Shown in pieces: positions 34,401-47,700 of a stretch of 64,000 nt of DNA. The notes below the pieces were generated by a model that saw nothing but the letters and a program-made list of their open reading frames with translations, was not told the DNA's origin and made no database searches. Position 1 is the first letter of the stretch. Each line of letters opens with the position of its first letter. The stretch is from Undaria pinnatifida. Taxonomy: Eukaryota; Sar; Phaeophyceae; Laminariales; Alariaceae. Location of the stretch: the NCBI GenBank assembly GCA_012845835.1, contig JABAKD010000011.1, positions 13,354,214 through 13,418,213 of the forward strand, written 5' to 3'. Both the position numbers and the translations under genes were made by a program.

Positions 34401-37400
34401 AGCCCCAATGAAACGTTTTGCCTAAACTGGGGAGTGAAAATCGAAGTATCTGCAAAGCCACTTCTGGAACTTGGAACGAAACCTCAATAACAGGTTTTGC
34501 TCGAAATGGGTAGTGCAGAGGAGGTTACCTCCCCCTACTGCAACCTCGGCCTGCACGTGCATGGTGTCAGTACTTGTCAGCACTTGTCAGTACTCAAGCG
34601 CTAGTGCGTACAGAACACCCGGCCCTGCCTTCATACATGGTTTGTCGACACAGGGGTCTAGCGATGACGGTGCCTGGCTGGCTCTAGCTCGCGCGGAAGT
34701 GAAAGCATGGGAGCGAGACCCTGCCGTGGGACACGACCACTTGCGGATGGCGTGCGACGCACATCGCCGCTCGATCGAGCTACTCCGAACAGGTTTCGCC
34801 GAGGTATGGTACTATCGGAAGTCCCTCGTTATTCTTTTTAATAAAATAACACGCCGCAAACAGACACCTCGGCGGAGAGATGGAGAGTTTCGTCGAAGCT
34901 CATCTTTGGGTCGAACCTCACATCTCCCTGCGTGTATCATTGCGATCGCGCGAGGTACGTGGTTTACGAAGCAAAAACGTACGCAGACATCTCAGCTGTA
35001 AGAGCGATAATATGGTCGAATCTCATCGTTGCAAGCTGCGCATGTATATGATATTTTCGATCGCATGTGCTTCAGGATTTCTGACCTCGTGAAGGATATA
35101 GGTCAGTGACTCCCTCGGGTGGTAGGGAACTTTCAACAGCACGCAAGAAGCCCAACGTGAGAATATCGCCGAGTGATTGCAATAATATAACAAGGACCGG
35201 AGCTAGCCGGTACGTACGCACGACGGGTGTGGGAGCCAGCGCTAACAGTCCCTTTTTGCCATGAAAGTTGAATTGTTTTCATCCTGTTTTGGTCACTACT
35301 TGTTGGCCTACTTGCCTCGGTCACCTGCTTCCTTCGGTGACACGAACCCATCAATGTGTGGCAGGCGTGGGAGATGTCCGCTCGTTTACTCGAGCTCGGC
35401 GGGGTGTACGAATCATTCGGGGCGTTCGAGGGTGCGCTGTCCATCTACGAGCGGATAGCGAGCAGCATGACGGCTTCCGCCGGCTTCGAGAACGTGCTCT
35501 TCCGCTGCGCTGTGGTCCTACGGTACATGTCTTCCTTGCAGGTACATTCGCGGTTTTTTCATTAGTGTGGGGCTTTGTCAGATGACAACAGCCGCACTAA
35601 AGCGGTACCCCGAACTCTTCCGGCATAATGTTAATAGTATGATCCTCCATAGCACGAGGTCGTCACAAGCTTTTTCACCGCACTGCGCTGGGCACCCGCA
35701 CTCAAGGGAACCGCACTAGCACGATTGTACGTAAATCGTACACATGACGGTTATCGCGAGGGTCAATAAAAAGTAGTGCGAGGGGTGTAGCAATGATAAA
35801 CTATGCTGAAAGGGGGGGAGGGAGTTGTGTCCCATCTCTTGTGTTCGCGTAGTGGTACCCCAACGTGAGTTAGTTGTTGTTGCTACTGCTATGCGCTTTT
35901 GATCAAGGTTTTGTGATCGAGGTGGACATCATCCGAGGCAAGTTCCGTGGGTCTTGAAATTAATGGCTAAAAACGTTTTTGCAGGGGTCGGAGCCGCGGC
36001 CTGTTTCATGTCTGGCATGAGGACCACCTGCTGGTCGACCTAGCGTTTCAAGGGGGTCATGTTATAGGCCGAACGTCGATTCAAAGCAGCCAGCGACGCT
36101 CATGGGATAACCACGCCCATCTCAAAGATCACTGGTCACTATCTGACATGGCAGCTGGTGGTCTGCTAACCTAAGTCGGAATCGTGTTTGCTTGTGCGTG
36201 GAGGCAGAGGCAGCAGATACAAAACGAAGGGTACCTACGCCGGCCATATCAGCCATTCCAATTGCAGAGAAGGAAGCCGGTTGGGGCATTCTCGGAATTG
36301 TTCCCCCATCTCCCCCCTCGGAGCGTGTGACGTGGTTTCTTGCAAACTTCTTCCTATATTATTTCGGTGCTCTTGAGCAGGACTCCCCCCGAGAGAGGTT
36401 GCTCCACAGTGCTATGGAGCATCTTAACCTGGCCATTCAGGGGCAGACGTCAAGACAAAGCCGCCCCGCCGAGTCTTCGACGTTGCTCTATGCGGACGTG
36501 TGCATGTTGCTAGCGGAAGGGTCTGAGGAAGCGAGGAAGTGGGCCGGAATTTCCTACGATGAGGTGAGCCGTGCTAGGGCAGGGGTGGAAGCAAGCTTCT
36601 TTCAGGCTTCTCCACTGCGGTACCTTCCTTCCTTTTTTTTCGCCAGAAGAATTCAGCATTTTCTTCCCTCGTCGACTCGCGTAGAGTTGTGCCTGACACA
36701 CATGTACCCCAAAACAGACTTTCAACATAAAGGTAAAAGACGCAACGCGATTACGTAACAACCCCGATGACGTAGGTATGATAGTAACAAACGCTGTTGA
36801 AAAACAAAGCATGGTGTTGCAATGATGTCGGGAAGTTCCTCGACTGAGTCGATTCAGGAGGCCCAGCACCCATACATGGTTTGGACCGAAAGAGGCACTT
36901 TACCCCCGTCGTGTTTTTCACGCGTCCAAAAGAGGTGCTGGTTCGTTTCCCACTCGCCGGCGAGGATTCCGCTTGTTGCTTCTTGTAACGCAGCAATATG
37001 GCGTTCCAGTCTGGACGGAAATTTAGGGACCTTTGCGGTAGTAATAGAGTGTTTTCGGTATATCAAATTCGGTTGGGTACGAAAACATATGTTGATAGTA
37101 ATAGTAGCATTGAAGCCAACGAACATGATACCCCACGGCCAACCCTACCCCTTCCCAATGCTGTAATAGGATGGAAGTGCCAAATGAAGAGTTGGTACCC
37201 GCATAACACCCTATTACGACTATCAAGCGGCCCTTACATTTACGTCCGGAGTGGACTGGGCCAATGCTTCACCGTCGGGATGTGCTCAGCTTGAGTTGAA
37301 AGAGGGAGGGCAAAAATCAATGTTGCATCTTCCACCTCACGAGCAGTCACTGTCCGAGTGAAGTGATTACACGAACCGTTGACTGTTCTTCGGCCAGCGG

Positions 37401-38909
37401 CATTTAAAACTATCGGAATGAAACGACAGGTTTTCGGACATCGCAAGGACCGAATGGACCCATCGGCGATGGCTTTCCAATCCTGGGACGACTGGATCGC
37501 GTCTCCTCAAACCCAGGTTGGCACACGTCGAGCACAACTTGTCTCGGTAGCTGGTCGGTTTCGCTCCGCCGAAAAGATACCGCGATGGTGTGAGGGCGTG
37601 TTTCGGAAGAGCTAGGGATAGTCGATATGCCGTATAAAACCCAACACAACACACACCCTAACACCCTCAGACGATTTTCCAATCTTGGAATTATTTCCAG
37701 ATAGCGGGAAAAAAACGACTTGCTATCGCCTTCCCGGGGTTGCATACGCCAAGCGATGCGTCTATGGGCAGAGGCGCAACACGTTTTTTTGTTTCTTGCG
37801 CGCCTCAACTGATGTCGGTGAGGGGCTCTGCACCTTCCCCTAAAACGCTGAGTTCAAAAGAAGATAAATACAAGTATTTCCCCGATGAACCGACGAAAAA
37901 AGTTGCTTTGAAAAAGTTGGAAAATCCGACGATGCATAAAAAATATTTTGAAAAAGTTGGAAAATACGACGGTGAAAAAAAAAATGTTTTGAAAAAGTTG
38001 GAAAATCCGATGGTGAAGCAAAATGATTTGAAAAAAAAGTTGGAAAATCCGACGGTGAAAAAAAAAAATTGAAAAAAAATTGAAAAATCCGACGGTGAAA
38101 AAAAAGTTTTGAAAAAAAAGTTGCAAAATCCGACGGTGAAAAAAAACGTTTTGAAAAAGTTGGAAAGGCCGACGGTGTTGGGTTAGGGGGGCCCGTCATT
38201 CAGAAACGGTTTTACCAAAAGGGTGCTGTCTTTGCCGCAAGACGCGTGCGTCACGGGAAACCGCATTTATTTTGTTTCAAGTTTGGAGGGATAACAACTT
38301 GGAATTGGTCTACATTGCTTTGAGCGGTAGAAAAGGGGGCAACAATTATAACTTGGTCGGTTTTGCCTGCGTCACGACATCCCACAATATCTTGGAAAAC
38401 AAAATGAGAAGACGTTGCCGATCCTGCCTGCACGGCTAAGCTCTTAGGCTTGAAGCACCCATCATGACGTAGCAGTGCTTTTGCCATATTCGGGCGATTT
38501 TAAGGGCATCAAGCACGAAGCATAAGTTGTTGTTGTTTTTTCAATGCGCGTATTCAGCGTGCCTGGGCGAAACTATGGTGTAGCCGACGTTGGTGTATGA
38601 TCCTTATCGAGCAATAGACTGTGTATAAAAAATTGGCGGACAAACAACAGAATGGATAGGGGTCTGCAAACGATTCTTCGCCCGACTCTGAACCTACCTG
38701 CTTGTCTATTCCGCTCGATATCACCATCCCTCCGTCTCTGTCGTCGCATGCTGTTCGCGTTTCAGCTTCAACTTGCCAGGGAATGGGCCAAAAAGGGAGA
38801 GCCCACGCTGGCAACGTTCGCGTACCAGAACGCCTCCAAAGCGTTTGAGAGGGAAAAGGAAGTGAGACGCTAACAAGAACATTCCGTGGTCCATTTGTGA
38901 CGTTTGGGT

Positions 38910-38940
<31 letters not shown>

Positions 38941-40056
38941 CTGGCACATCATCTCGTCGCCATAACCTAGTCCGTGGTGACAACGATTGTCTCTAACATT
39001 GGCATAGAGATGTCGCCCGAAACCTCGCCGGCAATTTTGTGTGCATCGTGCACCAATCATGGACGGACGTTACGCTTGCAGGCGACAGCCATTTCATTTC
39101 GACAAAGTACGTTACGTTGCGACCCTCTAGAGTTCCCTCGCCTCAGAGGGACCATCGCCACCTGCCAGAATTACGCCGCGCGTCATCGTGGACGAATTTT
39201 GTTTGTTTTTTGTCATCACGGAGGGCCAAAATAATCAGGACCTACCCATTTTAAAATGTATTCCGCTGTTTTTACCAACTGAATTTGGTCCTGATTTCTA
39301 CGTTCCCCTGTACTACGAGGTTTGCGAGTTAGCTGTACGTTGCCCGCTGTCATCGGAAGAAAGGGGTGCAGTACAGCAACCATTGCTGCTTTTTGCCTTC
39401 GAAAGGTGGTGGCTTGATGAAAAAAAAATACATGCCTGACCCCAAAAGTGACTTATTAATAGAATAGACTAAACTCAAATTGCAAACCCGAGGACCAAAC
39501 CATCCCATAACCTAGGTATACAGAAATGTCCATATCGCGAAACAAGAATGATATTGTTCTGACGATTTTATTAGTAGTATTACTAGCAATAATACCCATC
39601 AATCCGAAAATAGTTTTCGCCAAAAAGGGGAATATACCTCTATCATCACCGGTTAGGTGGCAAGGTAAGCTAACTACCTGACAAGATTTTTTTTTTTGTC
39701 AACAAAGGACACGCACGTCCAGTCACAGATTTCGCCAGTCAGACACACAAAGGCAAACAACTTTGGAAGAACACCGTGCGCAACCAAACTCTACCCGGTA
39801 AATTTAGTATACTTCGCAGCCATAGTTAACTAATCACTACCACCAGGTGTACCTGGTGGCCGGTAAAAAAAAAATTGACGCATGCTGCGATGGAGGTGCA
39901 CCAACCATTGCTTTTTTTCTGAGGTTTCTCGCTTGAGCAGCTCTAACAGTCCTCGGCCAATCAGAAACGTGGACTGAAATATGAAAAGTGCGACCCGCTG
40001 AACAATTCATCAATCGATCAAGCCGATCAATCAATCAATCAATCTGATCAATCAAT

Positions 40057-40089
<33 letters not shown>

Positions 40090-40108
40090 CGATCAATCAA
40101 TCAATCCG

Positions 40109-40171
<63 letters not shown>

Positions 40172-41639
40172 CGATCAATCAATCAATCAATCAATCAATC
40201 ACTCAAACAAAAAATCAATCAAGCAAACAAACAAACCACGCCCTAGAAACACAACGGATGGTAACGCCATACAAGAATAGCATTAAAAATGGAATTCCGA
40301 CGGTAGTGGGGCTACAGTTAACCGTTTTAGTTCCGCAGTCCCGACAAGGGGACCAAAAAATTGGAGTTAGACCAGAACACTATTAGGAGTTCGAAATGGG
40401 TTAAGGAGCCGCGTCGTTCGCAAAATATAATTTTTGGCGAAAAATGTTGTCTCTGTCTTGGCAAGGCGTCAATCTGTAGGGGTTGCACGTTTCGGGCCAA
40501 TCGTTTTTCCTGGGCGGTTGAACACCTCACGTGTTAGGCACTATCGGTTAGTGTGATGACTTTACGGGTACAATGGTTGTTTTTACGGCTAGCGCATAGA
40601 AATGATGGTCGGGTTGCTCGAGCGAATGCCTTCCAAGTCATGTTTCGGGTGATAGTGATGTTGGTGTTGATGTTGACCTCCTCCTCGTGTTAGGAGCTCA
40701 GAAAATTCTTAGAATCTGCTGCTGCTGCACCCCTAGCGTAGGGTGAGTCAAGTCAACTCACTGCTGGCATGGTAATCCAATTCGCAGCCACTAATCCCTA
40801 ACCCTAGCTCTAACCCTGACCATAGCCCTAACCCTCACCCTAATCGTGCGCATGCCGCTAACTGTGATACGTATCAAACTAGTATCTAGTCGGCGACCTG
40901 TAGACAGCCAGGTTACACCCCTAGCGGCTGTCGTTGTCCTCGCTATCAGATATCACCGGGGAGGTCTGCTACGGGCGGGCCAACCTTTTCGGACCTAATG
41001 GACATGGCGGAAGCCTACTCGAGCTTCCAGCGCTTTGACAGGTGCGGCAATAGATAGAGAGGCAGTGGCAGCGTGTGTCACACCGTGAAACCCGCCCCCG
41101 TGATGCCCACATGGCGCCAATTTGTCGACAAAGGACGGTCGAATTCCGTTGGCATCACGTCACTCCCGACATGTCATTTGTTTTTGGGTGGGGAGTTCCT
41201 TTGTTTTTTATATGCGTTCTGAAAATGTTTGCGATATGATTAATAGTGACTGGTCGGGATTGAAGCGCATACAGCACATTTTGACGGATGGCGAACACCG
41301 TACTGCCAATATTGTAAATATGAAGACCAAGTTGTCTCCCTCTCGGTACCATCTAAAATTTTGTTCTGTCTTGAAATAGCTTGAAATAGCTTGAAATAGC
41401 TTGAAATAGCTTGAAATAGCTTGAATCTTCGTCTCCCTTTATCCTAAAGCATGATTGGAATTAATTACATCGTCATTACATAGTAATTACATAGTAGTGA
41501 CATAGTAATGACATAGTAATGACATAGTAATGACATTGTAATGACATAGTAATGACATAGTAATGACGTAGTAATGACATAGTAATGACATAGTAATGAC
41601 ATGGTAACGACATAGTGATGACATAGTAAAAAGCATGAG

Positions 41640-41709
<70 letters not shown>

Positions 41710-44700
41710 ACTTGATTGATTGATTGATTGATTTCAAGAAGTATGAGTTAATTGATTTTCATTTTATCATTTCCCTCCAACGTGATGTCTTAAATCAATA
41801 ATTTCACCCCTCGTCTCCAATACGCTAATACTGCATAATGTAATTCGACTCGGTGCGACTTGAAACGTTTGCGTGCTCATTGAGTCCAAGGCAGGATTGG
41901 GTCGTCCTGAAACCTTTTTGGGCCTTGTATTTGATACCAGGCACGGGTATGTGCGAGAGGCTATAGTGACACGTACGTATGTTTAGGTGCGACCATGCCT
42001 CCTTTTCTGGCGCCGCCTTTTGCTCTGGCACGATGGCCTCAAAGTACAGTAGGGATCCCCCAAAAAGGTGGTCTGAGTAATGCGGTGTTCCGATATAAGG
42101 CGATCAAAACCACTTGACGGCGCTTGGGAATTGCACTACAGCACTCATAACCCGGAATGAATAAGGCGGGTTCCCCCAGCAAGGCGGTCATGTTGCTCTT
42201 TATAGCACACCACCGCCTTATTGGAGGGCTCATACCGTATCTTGCACGGTTCGACGGAACCATTATTTTAGCCCTTTTGAGGCGGTCCATGTACATCGAC
42301 CGGAAAAAAGCGACGAGTGCGGTCTTACCGAAGCATCCATCAATAGTTAGAGCGTGCGGCAGTATACGCGGGTACGAACCAGCATGCTGTGCACGCCGTG
42401 TCACATACCAGGTAGCCCCGCACGGTACGCTTCGGTCACAGGCGCGTGCTACGATAGAGCTACCACTTGTTCTGTTTTTTTTAACGTTTTCGGAATGTCG
42501 GAGCTCCTTCTTTTTTTTTTCTGAAACGTTTCTGAATGAACGGGATTCCTTAACCCAAATTTCGTCGGAAATCCGTTCTATTTTTCGCAGTAGTTTTTTT
42601 TCGTAGTATACCTAGGCCATTACAGGGATTGTTCACGCGGTAGTACTTTTTGTTTTTTTCCAAATCTGCTTTTGGCTGGGGGTATAAACGATCCTCAGGT
42701 GAGTAGCCTCAGAAAAAAAGACGGTACCTAGTACACCTCTACCGGCCGTAGCTTATTATGTGTCACCCACACTCCTTCGCCTGGGTTGCTTCGTATGGTC
42801 GGTTTTGTGCTCTTGAGTTTCCAACGCGGTTGGTTAATCCTTTGCCATGCGCATGTCCACCCTGTCGCGGTGTTGTGCTTCGCTCACCGTTGATGCGCAT
42901 ATCCACCTTGTCGCGGTGTTGTGCTTCGCTCACCGTTGATGCGCATGTCCACTCTGTCGCGGTGTTGTGCTTCGCTCACCGTTGATGCGCATGCCAACCC
43001 TGTCACGGTGTCGAGCTTTGCTCACCGTTGATGCGCATGCCAACCCTGTCACGGTGTCGAGCTTTGCTCACCGTTGATGCGCATGTCCACCCTGCCGCGG
43101 TGTTGTGCTTCGCAAACGGTTCATGCGCATGCCCACCCTATCACGATATTGTGCTTCGCTCACCGTTCATACACCTGTTCACCGTGTATGTCATAGTGTT
43201 GTGCTTCGCTCTCACCAATGCCACGTTGCAGGGCGGAGGAGGTGGTGCGAGAGGCGGTGGCGCTTGAGCCGGAGAATATTGAGGGGCGGGATCTTCTTCG
43301 GTGCCTGTTAGGGAACGAAACCTTTCGCCGGAAGGAGATGCGCATACAGGTATACCAGCGTTCGGGACAAGCCGGTCATATTATCACCTCAGAGATATGC
43401 AAAAAAGGCGTCCGGATTATGTTATACTGTCTGGAAATGGCGAAACAAATGCAGTAGTATTTCGCCCCTGTTGCAAAACCTGGAAAGACTCGAGGTGGGG
43501 TTTTCGCAGCTTGGGCCCCACTGAGAGTGACGAATACTGAAAATTTCGAAGCACCTATCAGCTGTTGTTGTTGTTGTGGTTGTTGTTGTTGTTGCTAATG
43601 TTGTACACTCAATGTAGCAACGGCGAGGACGCTGGACTGTGGTACTAATAGGGGGGCGTAACGAGCAGACCCTTTTTCAGTATTGGGCTTAAACCACTAT
43701 TAAGTAAAGCGAACACCCTGTACTTGGTGAAAAAACGTTAGCAAAACAAGCAATCCCATGGCGGTGCTTATCCTCTCCACCGGCCATGATAAACAAATCA
43801 TGACTTGACACAGGATGGATTAATTTTATTACCACCCCACGATATCTACTCTGGCATACACCAGTCTCATCTATGTGCAGTTTTTTTAAGGTCGTCAGAG
43901 CACTAATACCAGTCATTGGTGCTCAGTCAACGACTCGCTAGTACCAGCCATTTCGAATGACTCAGTGCCAGGAGTAATTGAAGCGGAAAATGACTGAGTA
44001 CCCGCCAGTGCCTGGAGTACTTCATGTTGAAAATGACTGAGTACCTGCCAGTACCTGGAATACTTCTGAGTACAAGCCAGTACGTGGAGTGCCTCACGTG
44101 AAAAGGTCTAAAGTACATCCCAGTACCTGGAGGGCTTTGAGCTAAAAACGACTGAGTACCTCCCAGTACCTACTTTGAGCTGACAGCGACTGAGTTCCTC
44201 TCAGTACCTGAAGTAATTTGAGCTAAAATCGACCGAGTACCGGCCAGTACCTGGAGTGCTTCAAGCTGAGAATGACTGAGTACCTGCCAGTACCTGAGGT
44301 ACTTCGAGCTGAGAATGACTGAGTACCTGCCAGTACCTGAGGTACTTCGAGCTGAAAATGGCTAAATACCTGCCAGTACCTGGAGTGCTTCAAGCCGAGA
44401 ATGACTGAGTACCTGCCGGTGCCGGGGGTAGTAAGACCCCAGGTGACTGGTACCGGTTGGTACTGTTACTCTGAAGACCTTTGCATAATTAGTTTTTAGG
44501 TTTCTCAGGCTATTAATATAAAATTTTCATATGTTTAACACGGTAGTTGAAGTGGCAGTGCTCTGTTCCCAGTCTCGTTTTTCTGACGGTCGTATAAGAC
44601 TTAATTGTCTCAGGCTGTTTTTTTTTTATCGCGAAACCAAAATAAAAGAACGCAGAAACTTACTGCTTGCACATTCGTAGGGTATACACTTGCGCAAGTG

Positions 44701-47700
44701 GCCCGAACCCTAAGAGTGACTTAAAGTGGCTAGTACTGACTAGCACACTAATGATAGTATCGCAGCCTTGGGAATGGGTAACAGACTGTAGTAACGAGCT
44801 CTCGATTTCGCATGACAGTGGGTTCGGCGTGGCGTCTGCGCTTTCTTGCTGGCGTCAAATGCAGGTGGCACTTCATCTGCAGTCCAAGTTTCGAACCAGG
44901 GTGTGGAGCGGGAAATATCTGGCTTCCCTTAAGAAAAAGCTCCAACAACATCTGGAAGAACGCCTCCGCAATAATCGGTGGGCAATACATCGATGTACAT
45001 ATACTTCGATGTACAGGTAGTAGTAGTGTTGACGCGAACAATCAAGAATGATTTCCATGTCGAGGCAGACGATGTTACAAATTAAAATTAAAACTAACAT
45101 TCAAACCATCCACTATTCCCCTTCGTTTCGATTAGTTCGTACTGCTGTTTGAAGACCTTTACGAGGTACAGCAATCAGCTTCTATCTTGATTATAGTATA
45201 AGACTACGGTAGAGGTGCACACCGCTTTTTTTTCTTAATACTACCCCTGAATTTGGGAGCTTAAGACCTCTCCCAAAAACTGATTTGGAGAAAATCAAAA
45301 CTCCTAACGGATGAAAACTCCCATGGCCTAGGTACACAACGAGAATTTTTATGCAAAAAAAATTGCCTATTTCCGACGATAGTATTAGTATAGTATTAGT
45401 AAAGTATTAGTATAGTTTAGTATAGTATTAGTATAGTACAGTATTAGTATAGTATAGCATTAGTATAGTATAGTATTATAGTATTAGTATAGTATGGTAT
45501 TAGTAGGTTGACGAGCCCCGTCATTCAGAACATATTTTCGCCAAAAAAAGGTATACCTCTGTCGTAGCATGCATCAGAAACAAACGATATTCCACTACTG
45601 CCAATGACGTTTGTTTTTATTTGAACAATAGGCCAACAAACAAGTTAGAGCAAGACTGAGGTAGTAGTGTAAAGGGGGACAGAGTCAGTTAATTAATACT
45701 AACGTCCAAGACTTTTTTCACCTTCGAGGGACACATGCTGTTAATGGTATATTATACTAATAGCATATAACTAGTACGGTCGAGTTGCACCATATGTGTT
45801 CTCCGGGTCTCTTAACCTGATGAGGATGATCAGGATGAGGATCTCTATGCATGATATTCCTTACCCAAAAAGTGACTTGTTGATAGAATAGGCTAAACTG
45901 AAAGTGCAACCGTCGTGATGAACAAACCATCCCCAGGCCTAGGTATCCAAAAAAATGGTATTGCGAAGCAAGAATGACTTTCTTTCAACGATTTTGGGTT
46001 AACCCCTCTAGAAACCCAACATCCTCCCGTGTACTAAGTTCAAGTAAATAAGTGAAAAAAAAAAGAAGACTTTCCAGCTGAAAAGGCGTTAAGCAGACCC
46101 CTCATTCAGAAAAATCATGGTGAGGAAGTGTTTCCTCTATTGGAACACGCGTCGACGGGGACCATATCGCTGGTCTACGGTTCTACAGCAGTAGCTCAAA
46201 CAAGGCGTATTGTACGCTGTGGATACGGGTGGCGAAGGTGCAATCCGGAAAGAAACGTGCGCCGTTTTTGGTAGGGTTTCACTTCGCAGAAAGTCAGAGA
46301 TTTTGTGCTCGGGTGCCTGACGAAAATGTACCCGATCGAGCTTTACACCGAGCGTTTTTTTGACACACGCGAAATAAAACTGCACCGCGTGCCAACTGCT
46401 ACCCGTCCTGCAGAATGGACGTCGAAGCACGCGAGCAGCTGTCGTACTTTTGTCGACAAAAGCATCGGCCTGTTCTTCTTTTCGAGGATCGATGCGCCAG
46501 GGTCATTCAGCGCCTTGGGAGGGTGGGGCTGTTCCGCCTGAGGCAAGCAACCAAACACGGACGGGGTAGGGGCTAACGGAGGACAAAGGCCACGGTAGGC
46601 GGTGTGTACCCCCATCCATTTCCTCGGTAGAGTTTGGGCTACTCCCCTGAGGGACTCCGATACTTGATTTGTTTTGTCGGTGGAGCGTTACAACAACCCC
46701 GTGGTGGCGATGTCGCTAATTCCAAAAGCACCGCAATCGAAGACCGCGAAGGTACAGGGTAGCCACCCACGCGAGCAGCTCCGAGCCGCTGAAAATTGAT
46801 ACGCTAAAAATTACCCCTCTTCGGCAGCCTAGATCGGAGCGGGGGGGGGGCAGGGCGCGAGGGGGGTGTAGTCATGTCATGTATGGCCGCGGTCTCAACA
46901 CCGTGCGCCCTCGCGCACCTACTGACGCTGGGGCGGAGCGCGTTGGTTTTTTACCGACAAGGCAGGCGTTGCTTGCACCAACGCGCGAGGTCTTAAGCGG
47001 GTCGCACGAAGGGTGAGACGCATCCTGCTGCAGAAAGAACCAATTGTGAGGCGGACTTCGGGCACCTCGTGCGCCCTCTCTTGCGTGGATGACAGCGTCG
47101 AAATTTCTTGCTTTGTTAGGGCACCGGAAGGGGCGAGTTTCTGAGGATTGACAACCACGAATGCTTCCAGTCCATGTCCCACTCCCACGCGGTCTTTGCG
47201 CTGAAGTCTGCGCTCCAAACGCGTCTGGTGGAGATTCTTGCCAAGTGTCAATCCGCTCAAGCTAGCACTGCTCGGGATAGCACAAGTTAAATATTGGCGC
47301 TGGTGCGCGGCAGTTATTTCGCCCACCGTAGACGATACAGAAGGGATCCCCCAAGAAGGCGGTCTGACGAAGGCGGTATCCCGATATAGGACGGTCAAAT
47401 AAATCGCTTGGCGCGACTGGGGAATCACTATCGTAACATGAAATCGATAAGGCTAATTCCCTCACTAAGGCGGCCATATTGCTCTCGCACACCACCGCCT
47501 TTAATGGGGGGGGGGGGGCTATCATACTACTGTACTTTAAACGGTTCCCAGCTTGCATCTTGCTCTCAGAAAACAATATGTCGGATATGAGCAAAAACTA
47601 AAACGCCGTTGGAACCCCGTGGACTATTTGTGCTCTTAGGTGGTTTGCAGTAAAACAAAAGGCCTACAGAAAGCATCTCGCAGCGGCGCTAAAGCGATGG

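Noticed and set aside
37840-38199. Lys- and Phe-rich ORFs on both strands
   Set aside because: They arise from the A-rich minisatellite and have no splice sites or domain.
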